Positions 26,178-36,400 of a stretch of 64,000 nt of DNA are shown here, piece after piece. Every line of letters starts with the position of its first letter. Positions within the stretch are counted from its first letter, which is position 1. The notes under the pieces were generated by a model. That model saw only the letters and a program-made list of their open reading frames with translations, searched no databases and had not been told where the DNA came from. The DNA comes from Shinella sp. PSBB067 (GTDB taxonomy: Bacteria > Pseudomonadota > Alphaproteobacteria > Rhizobiales > Rhizobiaceae). The position numbers and the translations under genes were made by a program. The DNA lies in NCBI RefSeq assembly GCF_016839145.1, contig NZ_CP069303.1, forward strand, positions 3,038,001-3,102,000, written 5' to 3'.

Positions 26178-27133
26178 AACTCGGTTTCGTCTCCGATAGC
26201 CTCGCCGGCCTGTCTTTCGACGCCCTCCTCGACAACGCCGCGCGGCTCGGCGTCTCGGGCGTCGAGGTGAATACGGGCGGCTGGTCCACGGCACCACATT
26301 TCGACCTCCAGGCGATGAAGGCCAGCGCCGATGCGCGCCGGAACTTCGCCAAGGCCTTCGAGGTTCGAGGCCTCGAGATCATCGCCCTCAATGCCAACGG
26401 CAATCCGCTGCATCCGACCCAGTCGGAACAGGCCGAGTGCCTGAAGGATACGATCCGCCTCGCCGGAGACATGGGCATCAAGACCGTCTGCACCATGTCC
26501 GGCCTGCCTGCGGGAAGCGCAAGCGACCTCATGCCGAACTGGATCGTCTCGTCCTGGCCGCCGGAAACCCGGGAAATCCTGCGCTACCAGTGGGAGGAAA
26601 AGCTCCTGCCGTTCTGGACGCAAACCGCCGCCCTTGCGAAGGAATGTGGCGTGGAGCGCATCGCGCTGGAGCTTCACGGCAATCAGTGCGTCTACAACGT
26701 CCCCTCGCTCCTGAAGCTGCGGTCTGTCGTCGGCCCTGTCATCGGCGCGAACCTCGATCCCTCGCACCTCTTCTGGATGGGGGCGGATCCGTTGGTCGCC
26801 GCCGAGGCGCTCGGTGACGCCGTATTCCATGTTCACGCAAAGGATACGATGCTGAACGAACCGGTCCAGGCGACGACGTCGCTGCTGGAAAACGGCGGTC
26901 TGGTGGACATTCCGGCCCGAAGCTGGTCCTATGTCACGCTCGGTTTCGGCCACGGCGAAGCCTGGTGGCGGCAGTTCTGCTATCGTTTGAAGATGGCCGG
27001 CTATGACGGCTGGCTCTCGATCGAGCATGAGGACGTGCTGCTCAACAGCCTCGAGGGACTGGAGAAGTCGGTCGCCCTCCTCAAGGCAGTGATGCCGGTC
27101 GCGGCAAGCGATTTCAAACTGCAGGCGATTTGA
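26174..27133 (+). CDS. Sugar phosphate isomerase/epimerase family protein
   Basis: A 319-residue TIM-barrel protein of the AP-endonuclease-2-like family. Metal-ligand candidates are seen in RIALELHGNQCVYN, GANLDPSHLFWMG, VFHVHAKDTML and the terminal WLSIEHED. This arrangement is common in proteins paired with Gfo/Idh/MocA dehydrogenases, where they isomerise or epimerise the keto product. The start overlaps the stop of the dehydrogenase gene. It differs from IolE, lacking the APIAW opening. Confidence 0.87.
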   Translation: MKLGFVSDSLAGLSFDALLDNAARLGVSGVEVNTGGWSTAPHFDLQAMKASADARRNFAKAFEVRGLEIIALNANGNPLHPTQSEQAECLKDTIRLAGDMGIKTVCTMSGLPAGSASDLMPNWIVSSWPPETREILRYQWEEKLLPFWTQTAALAKECGVERIALELHGNQCVYNVPSLLKLRSVVGPVIGANLDPSHLFWMGADPLVAAEALGDAVFHVHAKDTMLNEPVQATTSLLENGGLVDIPARSWSYVTLGFGHGEAWWRQFCYRLKMAGYDGWLSIEHEDVLLNSLEGLEKSVALLKAVMPVAASDFKLQAI

Positions 27134-27148
27134 CGGCCCTGCCGGGAC

Positions 27149-27174
27149 AGCGGGCGATCCGAGGAACGCCCGCT
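27149..27174. terminator. Hairpin between convergent genes
   Basis: AGCGGGCG pairs with CGCCCGCT around a ten-base loop, between the isomerase-like gene (+) and the small secreted protein gene (-). Confidence 0.5.
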
Positions 27175-27193
27175 CAAAGGATCGCGGATTTGG

Positions 27194-27565
27194 TTACTTG
27201 GCCAGGTGCCAGACGCCTCCAACGCCATCGCCGCTGGTATCACCGGCCTTCTTGTCCCCGGCATAGGTGTAGAGCGGCTTGCCTTCATAGGCCCACATCT
27301 CCTTGCCGTCCGCCGCCTTGACCAGAGACCATTCTCCTTCCGCCTTGGCGCCTGCGGCGGCGTGGAAGGCCGGCCACTTCTTCAGGCAGCCCGCATCGCA
27401 GTTGGACTTGCCTTTCGTATCCTTGTCGAAGGTATAGAGGACCATCCCCTTTTCGTCGGCCAAGGCCTTGCCCATCTTGGTGTCGACCATCTTGGCCGGT
27501 TCGGCCGCGAAAGCCGACCCGCCCAGGGCGGATACCAGGCCGATCGCAATCAACATCGTTTTCAT
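27194..27565 (-). CDS. Secreted protein with Yx(FWY)xxD repeats (COG4315 type)
   Basis: A 123-residue exported protein with a signal peptide (cleavage near SAFAAEP, residue 21). It has two copies of the family motif: VLYTFDKD near residue 43 and PLYTYAGD near 98, plus CDAGCLKKWPAF with a Cys pair. These small proteins are widespread in Proteobacteria; no biochemical role is established to my knowledge. The gene stands alone and is convergent with the preceding operon. Confidence 0.82.
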   Translation of the reverse strand: MKTMLIAIGLVSALGGSAFAAEPAKMVDTKMGKALADEKGMVLYTFDKDTKGKSNCDAGCLKKWPAFHAAAGAKAEGEWSLVKAADGKEMWAYEGKPLYTYAGDKKAGDTSGDGVGGVWHLAK

Positions 27566-27719
27566 GACATTCTCCCACTCGGGAGTGCCGGCGGAATGCC
27601 AGTAGTGCCCGATCCAACGAGAATAAACGCCCGGATATGGAAGAGGTTCCGCTGGTCTCGCCCGATCGGAGCGGCCGGAGAGGCACCGGATGGCGAGGGG
27701 GCAACCGGGCCGGGAACCG

Positions 27720-29645
27720 TCACTTCGCAGCCGTCTGGCGCCACGCCGCTATGGGCATTTTCTTCGCCACGCCGTTCTCGACGGCGAGCACGCTGTCGAA
27801 GAAACCGGCACCGCTCGCGGATCGTATGGGCGAAACATCATGCATGACGGCGATGACCGTCGTCTGCGGGCAATTGTCCCTGATCGCCTGATGGAACGCG
27901 TGCGCTGCCTGGCTATCGAGTGCGCTCGTCGCCTCGTCGAGAAACAGCAGGCCCGGCCGGAGCAGAAGGATCCTGGCGAGGACAAGCTTCTGCTTCTGGC
28001 CTCCGGACAGAAGCAGATCCCAGCTTTGGCCGTCGCGGCCATCCTCCAGGAGCTCGTCGACGAATTCGCCGAGTCCCGCCTCGTGCAACGCCACCGCCAC
28101 GCGCGTATCCGGGTAGTCGTCGGCCGAGTCCGGGAGACAAACGAGGTCTTTCAAGGATACCGCCTGAAGCTTGACGTCCTGGGCAGCATAGAGGCTTCTG
28201 ACATGCCTTGGCATTGCGATCGTGCCGCGACCATGCGCCCACAGGCCGTTGATCGCCTTGAGAAGCGAGGTCTTGCCGCTTCCCGACTCGCCAACGACCA
28301 GGGTCCACTCGCCCGGCAGGAACTGTAATTCGGCGGCCGCCAGAAACGGAAGATCGGCTCCCGCATGCAGAAGCTCGATCCGCCGGAGAGTAAGGCCAAG
28401 CGCGGGATCCTGCTTGGTATACTGGAATTCGTAGAGGCCGGTTTGCGAATAAAACGCCTCGGGCCGCTGGACGGTTTCGATCGCCTCCGCAAGATCGGTG
28501 ATGCGGCGAGCGTTCGCCCTCAGCGTTGCAATGTCGGGCATGACGTGGATGAACCACGAGCACTCGTTGATGAGCGCGGTCGCCAATTCGGCGCCCGTAA
28601 CGTAGTGCTGCAGGCTGACCTTGTTGTCCATGTAGGGGAGCAGGCCCGGCGCATAAGCGACAATCCGCGAGCCGATGAAATTATGGACCAGTTCGAACCC
28701 CATATAGCCGGCGGTCACCCGGTTCAGGCTGGCCCAGGTTTTGTCAATGTCGAGATACCGGCGCGCATCGACGACTTTCTGGGCCCTTTCGCCATGGAGC
28801 ACGGCGACATGGAAACTGCGATGCAGGAGGGTGTTCAATTCGGCGCGGTAGCTGCCCTCGGCCGATTGCATGCGCACCGACAGGCGCTGGAGGACCCCGC
28901 CGAGCTTCGCGGCAACGATGGTGTTGAGCGACACGTAGATCGCGACCGCCGCGAAAGCCAGGCACGCGCTGCCATAGCTGCCCAGGAAATCGAGCCCTCT
29001 GACCTCGCTCGACATCTCGATGAGCTTGCTGCCGACGAAACCAAGGGACAGCACCACGCCCGCGATGCCCATCGCAAGCCCGATTGCACCCCCGGTCATG
29101 CCCTTGATCGATTCCTGGACGCGCTGATCGACATTGTCAGGCGCGGGCATGGCGGATCCCGCCGCGTCGGATCCGAATTGCTGGAGATGGAAATGTGTAT
29201 GGTTGGTATCGAGCAGGGCTTCGTTGAAGCGCTGGTCGAGCCACGCGCGCCACTTGCGGTGGAGCGTGGTCGAAAAGAAATGGCGGACCGCCGTGAAACA
29301 CACGTCCCTCATCATCGCGATCGCGGCAAGCGTTGCCGCGGTGGTGAGGAGAGCCCTGGGCGTGGTGGGTGTGGTCGGATGGTGGAAGTAGGCGATCCGG
29401 TTGATCAGCTCGCCCGAGGTGACGGCGAACCAGACGCTGGCCTGGGCCGACAATGCCGTCAGCACCAGGATGACGAATGTCAGTCCCCAGGCCTCGCGCC
29501 AGCTTTCGGAAAGCCAATAGGCGCTCATCAGGCCCCAGAAGCTGCGCATCGAGGAAACCGGGCCTGCGTGTCCGCGCGCCTGGCGGCCGAGCACCCGTTC
29601 GATCAACCCGCCTGTTCGCCGGGCATCACTGCGCATTGCGGCCAT
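27720..29645 (-). CDS. Fused ABC transporter, membrane domain plus ATPase (YddA/ABCD-like)
   Basis: A 641-residue half-transporter. Residues about 30-340 hold some six membrane helices (ETFVILVLTALSAQ-like segment, then GLAMGIAGVVLSLGFVG). Residues about 430-630 are the ATPase, with Walker A GESGSGKTSL, signature LSGGQKQK and Walker B LLFLDEATSALD. The membrane part resembles the YddA/SbmA-BacA-related and peroxisomal ABCD group rather than MsbA. The ATG at 29645 has GGTGGAG upstream; the frame runs on further but overlaps the next gene there. Substrate unknown; peptides, fatty acyl compounds or vitamins are carried by relatives. Confidence 0.83.
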   Translation of the reverse strand: MAAMRSDARRTGGLIERVLGRQARGHAGPVSSMRSFWGLMSAYWLSESWREAWGLTFVILVLTALSAQASVWFAVTSGELINRIAYFHHPTTPTTPRALLTTAATLAAIAMMRDVCFTAVRHFFSTTLHRKWRAWLDQRFNEALLDTNHTHFHLQQFGSDAAGSAMPAPDNVDQRVQESIKGMTGGAIGLAMGIAGVVLSLGFVGSKLIEMSSEVRGLDFLGSYGSACLAFAAVAIYVSLNTIVAAKLGGVLQRLSVRMQSAEGSYRAELNTLLHRSFHVAVLHGERAQKVVDARRYLDIDKTWASLNRVTAGYMGFELVHNFIGSRIVAYAPGLLPYMDNKVSLQHYVTGAELATALINECSWFIHVMPDIATLRANARRITDLAEAIETVQRPEAFYSQTGLYEFQYTKQDPALGLTLRRIELLHAGADLPFLAAAELQFLPGEWTLVVGESGSGKTSLLKAINGLWAHGRGTIAMPRHVRSLYAAQDVKLQAVSLKDLVCLPDSADDYPDTRVAVALHEAGLGEFVDELLEDGRDGQSWDLLLSGGQKQKLVLARILLLRPGLLFLDEATSALDSQAAHAFHQAIRDNCPQTTVIAVMHDVSPIRSASGAGFFDSVLAVENGVAKKMPIAAWRQTAAK

Positions 29646-29760
29646 ATCTCTCCACCTATGCAGGCACGATTTGGGGCAGGCACAACGGTTGTCAAATCGA
29701 GGCGCCAAGGCGCGCGCCGCCCCCCCCTGAAGCAGGTTGAAATGAAAGCCGTGGCTGAAT

Positions 29761-30219
29761 TCAGGCCATCGCAGCCTGCCGCCCCGACAATGTGTCGATC
29801 TCCACGCGATAAAAGACGGGCCGCGCTGGCGCATCCGGATCCGGATGCGCAGCCCCTTCAGGCTTGTAGGCGCCCGGCTCCCACCAGTTGCCCAGCTCCT
29901 GCAGGAGCTGCCAGGCGCGCATATGTTCGCCATGGTCCTTTTCATCGTCAGGCAATTCGCGATAGAGGCCCTCCAGAAGGACGCTCTTCCATTCCTCCGG
30001 GTTTGCCAGTTGCTCGACCTGCACACAGACCCGTGGATTGAAGCGAAGACTGTCGATCTTCCTTCCGGGCAACGAAAAGCTGTAGAAAACGCGTTTCTGG
30101 TAGACGTAACGGATCGGCACGACATAGGGCCGGTTGCCGGAGATACATCCCAAATGGCCGATGCAGTTTGCCGATAGCGCGGCCTCGCATTCCGCCCTTG
30201 TCATATCCCGCAAAATCAT
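29761..30219 (-). CDS. Pyridoxamine 5'-phosphate oxidase family protein
   Basis: A 152-residue flavin-binding split-barrel protein (MTRAECEAALSANCIGHLGC then NRPYVVPIRYVY). The pattern resembles the nitroimidazole-resistance/PPOX-like group, which bind FMN or F420-like cofactors and are often stress-induced. GGGAGG precedes the ATG at 30219; the longer frame is unlikely. It is on the same strand as the ABC exporter 115 bp further on. It is not the vitamin B6 enzyme PdxH itself, which is longer. Confidence 0.82.
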   Translation of the reverse strand: MILRDMTRAECEAALSANCIGHLGCISGNRPYVVPIRYVYQKRVFYSFSLPGRKIDSLRFNPRVCVQVEQLANPEEWKSVLLEGLYRELPDDEKDHGEHMRAWQLLQELGNWWEPGAYKPEGAAHPDPDAPARPVFYRVEIDTLSGRQAAMA

Positions 30220-30479
30220 TTTCGACCTCCCGGCATGGCTGCCTTGGAAAAGGCAACGATACTCGCTCCTGCAATCGATTCTGCGCCTTTTCCCTCGCGG
30301 TGGCAAACGATGGCAACGCGACAGGCATATGGCGGCGGCTTCATGACCACGGGCACTGGTATCGAGCCGCGCCTTCCCCTGCCCGGCCGGCGGCAAGCGT
30401 GACGAGGATGGAGCGGACACCACCCTCGCCGTTTGGAGCCTGACAAGGTCCGGGCTGGCCCGACTTCAGGGCGCGGTGC

Positions 30480-33400
30480 TCATTCTGTAACCACGAGAAC
30501 ATGACCGCGCCCATCCATCGGCAAGCGTATCGGGCCGCCGGCGTAGGGCAATGACGAACCGTCCAACATCGCGGAGGGCAGGCCGTCTGGCCGATCCAGA
30601 GCCCGTCCGACATGGATGTCGTAGCGAGTATCACCCATTCTGATCGTCACCTCGACCTGCGGCCATGATTGCGGCAGGTAAGGGTCCATCACAAGCACCC
30701 CGCCTTCCCGGCGCAGGCCGAGGATGCCCTCGATGCCGGCGCGGTACATCCAGGCGGCCGAGCCCGTATACCATGTCCAGCCGCCGCGCCCGACATGGGG
30801 CGCGACCGAATAGACGTCGGCGGCTACCACATAGGGTTCCACCTTGTAGCGCAGCGCCGCCTCCGGCGTGCCCGAATGGTTGATCGGATTGAGGAGAGCG
30901 AAGAGATCGCGCGCCTTGTCGCCCTCCCCCAGCCGGGCGAAAGCGAGGATCGCCCATATGGCGGCATGGCTATACTGGCCACCGTTCTCGCGCAGGCCCG
31001 GCGGATAGCCCTTGATGTAGCCCGGATCGCGCGGGGTTGCGTCGAAAGGCGGCGTGAAGAGAAGGGCAAGCCCATCCTCCTTGCGGATCAGATGGCTCTC
31101 CAGCGATGCCATGGCGGCGGCGGCGCGGGCGGGATCGGCAGCACCTGACAGAACCGCCCAGGACTGGGCGATGCTGTCGATCCGGCATTCGTCATTGTCC
31201 TTCGATCCCAGCCACGAGCCGTCATCGAACGTGGCGCGCCGGTACCAGGCCCCGTCCCAGGCATCATGCTCAATGGAGGCCTTGAGCCTTGCGGCATGCG
31301 CCTTCCAGCGCGCGGCGCGTTCGGGGTCGCGGCCTTCGGCGAGCGGCGCGAACAGGTCGATCGTGCGGATCAGCAGCCAGCCGAGCCAGACGCTTTCGCC
31401 CCCGCCTCCTTCGCCCACCCGGTTCATGCCGTCGTTCCAGTCACCCGTGCCCATCAGCGGCAAGCCGTGCCTGCCGGTGAGCGCGACGGCCTGGTCGAGG
31501 CCGCGGGCGCAATGCTCGAAGAGAGAGGCGGTCTCGCCGGAAGGCACCGGCTGGAAGAACGCATCGTGTTCCCCATCGCCAAGGACCGGCCCATCCAGGA
31601 ACGGGACGACCGCGTCGAGGACCGCCGCGTCGCCGGCGGTGCCGACATAGGTCGCGGCGGCGAAGGCGAGCCAGACACGGTCGTCGGAAATCCGCGTGCG
31701 CACGCCCGCGCCCGAATGGGGCAGCCACCAATGCTGCATGTCGCCTTCGGCAAACTGCCGCCCGGCGGCGCGAAGGATATGCGCCCGCGCTTCCTCCGGC
31801 CGGGCGAAGGCCAGTGCCATGCCGTCCTGCAACTGGTCGCGGAACCCATAGGCGCCGCTTGCCTGGTAGAAGGCCGAGCGCGCCCAGATGCGGCAGGCGA
31901 GCGTCTGGTAGAGCAGCCAGCCGTTCAGCATGATGTCCATCGCCCGGTCCGGCGTCCTGACCTGCACGGTCTGCAGGAGCGTCTGCCAATGTACGGTTAC
32001 ATCGGCGAGAACCGCATCGAGATCGGCGGCGCGGTAGCGGGCGATCAGTGCGCCGGCCTCCTCGGCCGAAGCGGCCTCGCCGAGGAAGGAGACGATCTCG
32101 ATGCTTTCACCAGCCTCCAGCTCGATTACGCATTGCAGCGCAGCACACGGATCAAGCCCCGCGCCGACCTTTGCGCCGAGCGGCAGTTTCCTCGCAAGCG
32201 CCGCGGGCCTTGCGGAACTGCCGTTGCGTCCGAGGAATTCCACGCGGTCGGCGGTCCATGCGGTCTGCCGGCCGCCGAGATCGGCAAAGGCGACGCGGCC
32301 CGGAAAGTCCATGCCCCATCGATTGCGGGCGAAGATCGCCCCCGTCGCGGCGTCGATGGACGTGGCGATGAACGGCGCACTTGCACCCCGCAAGGTGCCG
32401 AGCACCCACTCGGCATAGCTCGTGACCGAAAGCCGGCGCGGGCGCGACGTATGGTTGGTCAGCGTCAGCCGCGAAATACGGACCGGATCGGCGAGCGGCA
32501 CATAGGAGAGCAGCTCGCTTTCGATCCCGTGCGCAAGGTGGCCGAAGCGGCTGTAGCCGAAGCCATGACGCGCCACATAACGTCCCTCGTCCCGGATCGG
32601 CTGGGCCGTCGGGCTCCAGAGCTCGAGCGTCTCCTCGTCGCGGATGTAAAGCGCCTCGCCGGACGGGTCGCCGACCGGGTCGTTGGACCATTGCGTGATC
32701 TGGTTCTCGCGGCTGTTCTCGGACCAGCTATAGGCGCTGCCGTCACTCGACACCTGAAAACCGAAGGCGGGATTGGCGATGACGTTGATCCAGGGCATGG
32801 GAGTGGTCGCCCCGTTTTCCAGCACGGTCACGTATTCCGTGCCGTCCTTGCCGAAGCCGCCGAGGCCGTTGAAGAACTCGAGATCGTCCGGCCGCGCGAC
32901 CATCTCGGCGGACGGCCTTGCCGAAGGTCTCTGCGGCAGCGGAAGAGCCGAATGGCCGGCACCGACGGATAGGCGGTCGAGCTGTTCGGCGATGAGGCCG
33001 CGGTGGGCCGGCAGCACGACGCGCGCGGTGGCGTTCAGGAGGTTTTTCGTCTCCTGGTTCAGGAAATCGGCGCGCAGCACATGCACCGCGCCTTGCGCCG
33101 GCATGTCGCCGAAGCGCGGGCGGGACTGGCTGGAGCGCACGGCGGCTTCGACGGCGTTCTGCAGATCCTGCACATAGGAGGCGGCACGCTCGTTGACGAT
33201 CACCAGATCGACGGCGAGCCGCTTGATCCGCCAGTATTCATGCGCGCGCAGCATCTGGCGCAACTGGGGAAGGTCCTCGACGTCGTCGATGCGCAGGAGC
33301 ACGATCGGCAGGTCGCCGGAAATGCCGTAGGGCCAGAGGCCGGACTGCGGGCCGGCACCGGCAAGGATGGCGTCCGAGACCGGGCGGAAGCGTGCGTCGG

Positions 33401-36400
33401 CATAGAGGATGGGCGCGGCCAGACGCTGGAAGTCCGCCGCTTCCTCCAGATCCATGTCGAGATGATGGAGCTGCACCTGCGCCTGGGTCCAGGCGAGCGT
33501 CTTCGCCCGCTCGAAGGCACTCCTGTCGTGGTGCTTGTCGATGCGTTCGAGCAGTTCTTCCCGCGACCCTGCGACCACCGTCCAGAAGGCGACGCGCGCC
33601 ACCTTGCCGGGAGGAACCCGCACGCTGCGGCGCAATGCGAAGATCGGGTCGAGCACGGTTCCCGCCGTATTGGAAAGGGCCTGCCCGCCATGGATGGCGG
33701 CGGCGGTGGCGATGGAGCGGCCACGCCCGAGGAAGCGGGCCCGATCGGATTCGTATTGCGGATCGGCAATCGCATCGCCCTCGACCACGGCGAAGTGCGC
33801 GGCCCAGATCTCCCTCTCCGAGGGCGTCCGCCGCCGCCGCGTGGCGATGAGCGCGCCGTATTCGGCCAGGTGCTCGGTCTCGACGAACATCTTGGCGAAG
33901 GCGGGATGCGCATTGTCGGTCGCCGGGGTGGCGAGCACCAGTTCGGCATAGGAGGTCAGCTCGATCTCGCGCGCCCGCCGCCCGCTGTTGGTGAAGCAGA
34001 TGCGGCGCACCTCGCCGTCGTCCTCGCCGGAGACGATGACATCCATTTCCGTCGTCAGCGTCTCGTCATGGCGGATATATTGCGCATGGTCCTCGCCGAA
34101 GACCACCGAGGCATCGGCCTTGTCACCCGCCGCCGGGAGGGCGGGAGAGAAGACCGTGCCGGTCTGCATGTCCCGGAGGAAGATGAAGGCGCCGCAATCG
34201 TCGCGGGTCGCGTCCTCGCGCCAGCGCGTCACGGCGATGTCGCGCCAGCGGCTGTATCCGCCGCCCGAACCCGTCAGCATCACCGCGTAGCGCCCGTTGG
34301 ACAGGAGATGCGTGACCGGCGCGCCGGCAACGGGCAGCGACAGCCGGCGAACCGATGGCGCCGGGTTGAGCGAAATGCCGGCGGATGCCTTGACCTCCTC
34401 GGCGCGCGGGCGGGCGATCGCCACATCGCGCGGCATGCGCTCCGACAGCAGGAGTTCGCTGGCCATGATCATCGGCTCGCGATGGAACCGCGCCCGCATG
34501 CGCCCGTCCTGCAGGAGGACGGCGATGGCGACGATGGTCATGCCCTGGTGGTGGGCCATGTAGCTGCGGATGATCTCGACGCGGGCACCCTCGGGCAGGC
34601 GGGCGCGGGTGAAGTCCAGCGCCTCGTAGAAGCCGTGAACGCCGAGCGCGCCGAGGGTTTCGAGATGCCGGTAGTTGTCGAGCGCGGCATGGGGATCGAC
34701 CATGGCGGCAAGCCCCGTGGCATAGGGCGCGACCACCATGTTGCCGGAAAGCCCGCGCTTGAGGCCGAGCCCCGGCACGCCGAAATTGGAATATTGATAG
34801 GTGAACTCCATGTCGCGCGCGTTGAAGGCGGATTCCGATATGCCCCAGGGCACATGCCGCGACCGCCCGTAGGCCTCCTGCCGCGCCACGATCTGCCGGT
34901 TCGTGTCGTCGAGCAGGCTTCCCGCCGGCGCGCGCATCACCAGCGACGGCATGAGATATTCGAACATCGAGCCCGACCAGGAGATCAGCGCCGAGCCGCT
35001 GCCGAGCGGCGTGGCCGCCCGGCCGAGGCGGAACCAGTGCCGCGTGCCGATATCGCCCTTGGCGATGGCGAAGAAACTGGCAAGGCGGGCTTCCGAAGCG
35101 AGAAGATCGTAGCAGTTCGAATCGAGCCCGTTGTCGGCGAGCGAATAGCCGATGGACAGGAGCTTCCTGTCGGGATCGAACAGGAAGGCGAAATCCATGT
35201 CGAGCGCCATGGTGCGGGCTGTGTCCGCAAGCGCCCGGAGCCGGTTTTTCAGGGAAGCGGCATCGTTACGGAACGCCTGCCGGTCGCGCGCGGCCTGCGT
35301 GACGGATCGCCCGAGCGCGCCCAGCCAGAACGCAAGGCCGGCGGCCGTGCCTCCATCGGCGGGCCCCGCCTGCTCAGCCAGCTTCAGCGCCTTGTCCAGA
35401 AGCCGCGTCAATGCGGGTGTTGCGGCCTCGATGGATTGCGGGCCGCCCGCGAGGGTTTCAACCTCCTCCAGGAGGGCTGTCAGGCCGGCGCCGGAATTGC
35501 CGGGCATGTCGGCAAGGGCCATGCGGGCGAGCGCCAGCGTATCGGCGAAACCCTGGCCGTCTTCCGCCGGCGGCACTTCGGCCCACTCCTCGCAGGCATT
35601 CGCCAGCGCGATCAGGTGGCCGGCGAGATTGCCGCTGTCGACGGAGGAGACATAGGGGGGAGCGAGGGTTCTGAGATCGCGCGTATCGTACCAGTTGAAG
35701 AAATGCCCGTTGAATCGATCCAGCCTCTTGAGCGTCGAAAAGCATGCTTCCAGCCGTTCGAGCGCTTCAAGCGTTCCCACCCAGCCGAAGTCGCGCGCCG
35801 CGACCGTCGAAAGAAGGTAAAGGCCGATATTGGTCGGCGAAGTCCGGTGGGCGATGGCGGGCAGCGGGGTTTCCTGGAAATTATCCGGCGGCAGCATATT
35901 TTCCAGCGGGGTGACGAAGGTTTCGAAGAACCGCCATGTACGCCGCGCCACCAGCCGGAGTTCTGCCGCATCGGCATTCGAAAGCGCCCGGCCCGGCCGT
36001 GCCGTCGGCGATCGGCTGACCCACAGCGCGATGGCGGGCGCGGCCAGCCAGACGAGCGCGAGCAGCAGCGCCAGGGGCCAGGACGCCGGCGAGAACGCGA
36101 CTGCGGCGGCCAGAACGGCCAGCGCGGCAACCGTGCCGCCCGCCATGTCGCGATAGAAGCCGGCAAGCGTCAGCCGCGTCCGGTTTCCGGATGTCGCGGC
36201 GGTCGTCCATTCCAGCAGCTTCCTGCGCGTCACCAGCAGCCGGCCGGCGGTTCTGAGCACCGCATCGCAATTGCGCCACGCCTGATCGGGCAGAAATGCC
36301 AGGCCGAGCCCGGCCTGCATCGCGGCGAGCTTCATATCGCCGGCAAGCCTGATGGCATGGCTGCTCAGTTGCAGGCCGCTGCGGCGCGGCAGGATGGCGA

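Noticed and set aside
27720..30125. 801-residue frame as one ABC protein
   Set aside because: The first 160 residues are the out-of-frame reading of the pyridoxamine-oxidase-like gene; a good start with ribosome site is at 29645.
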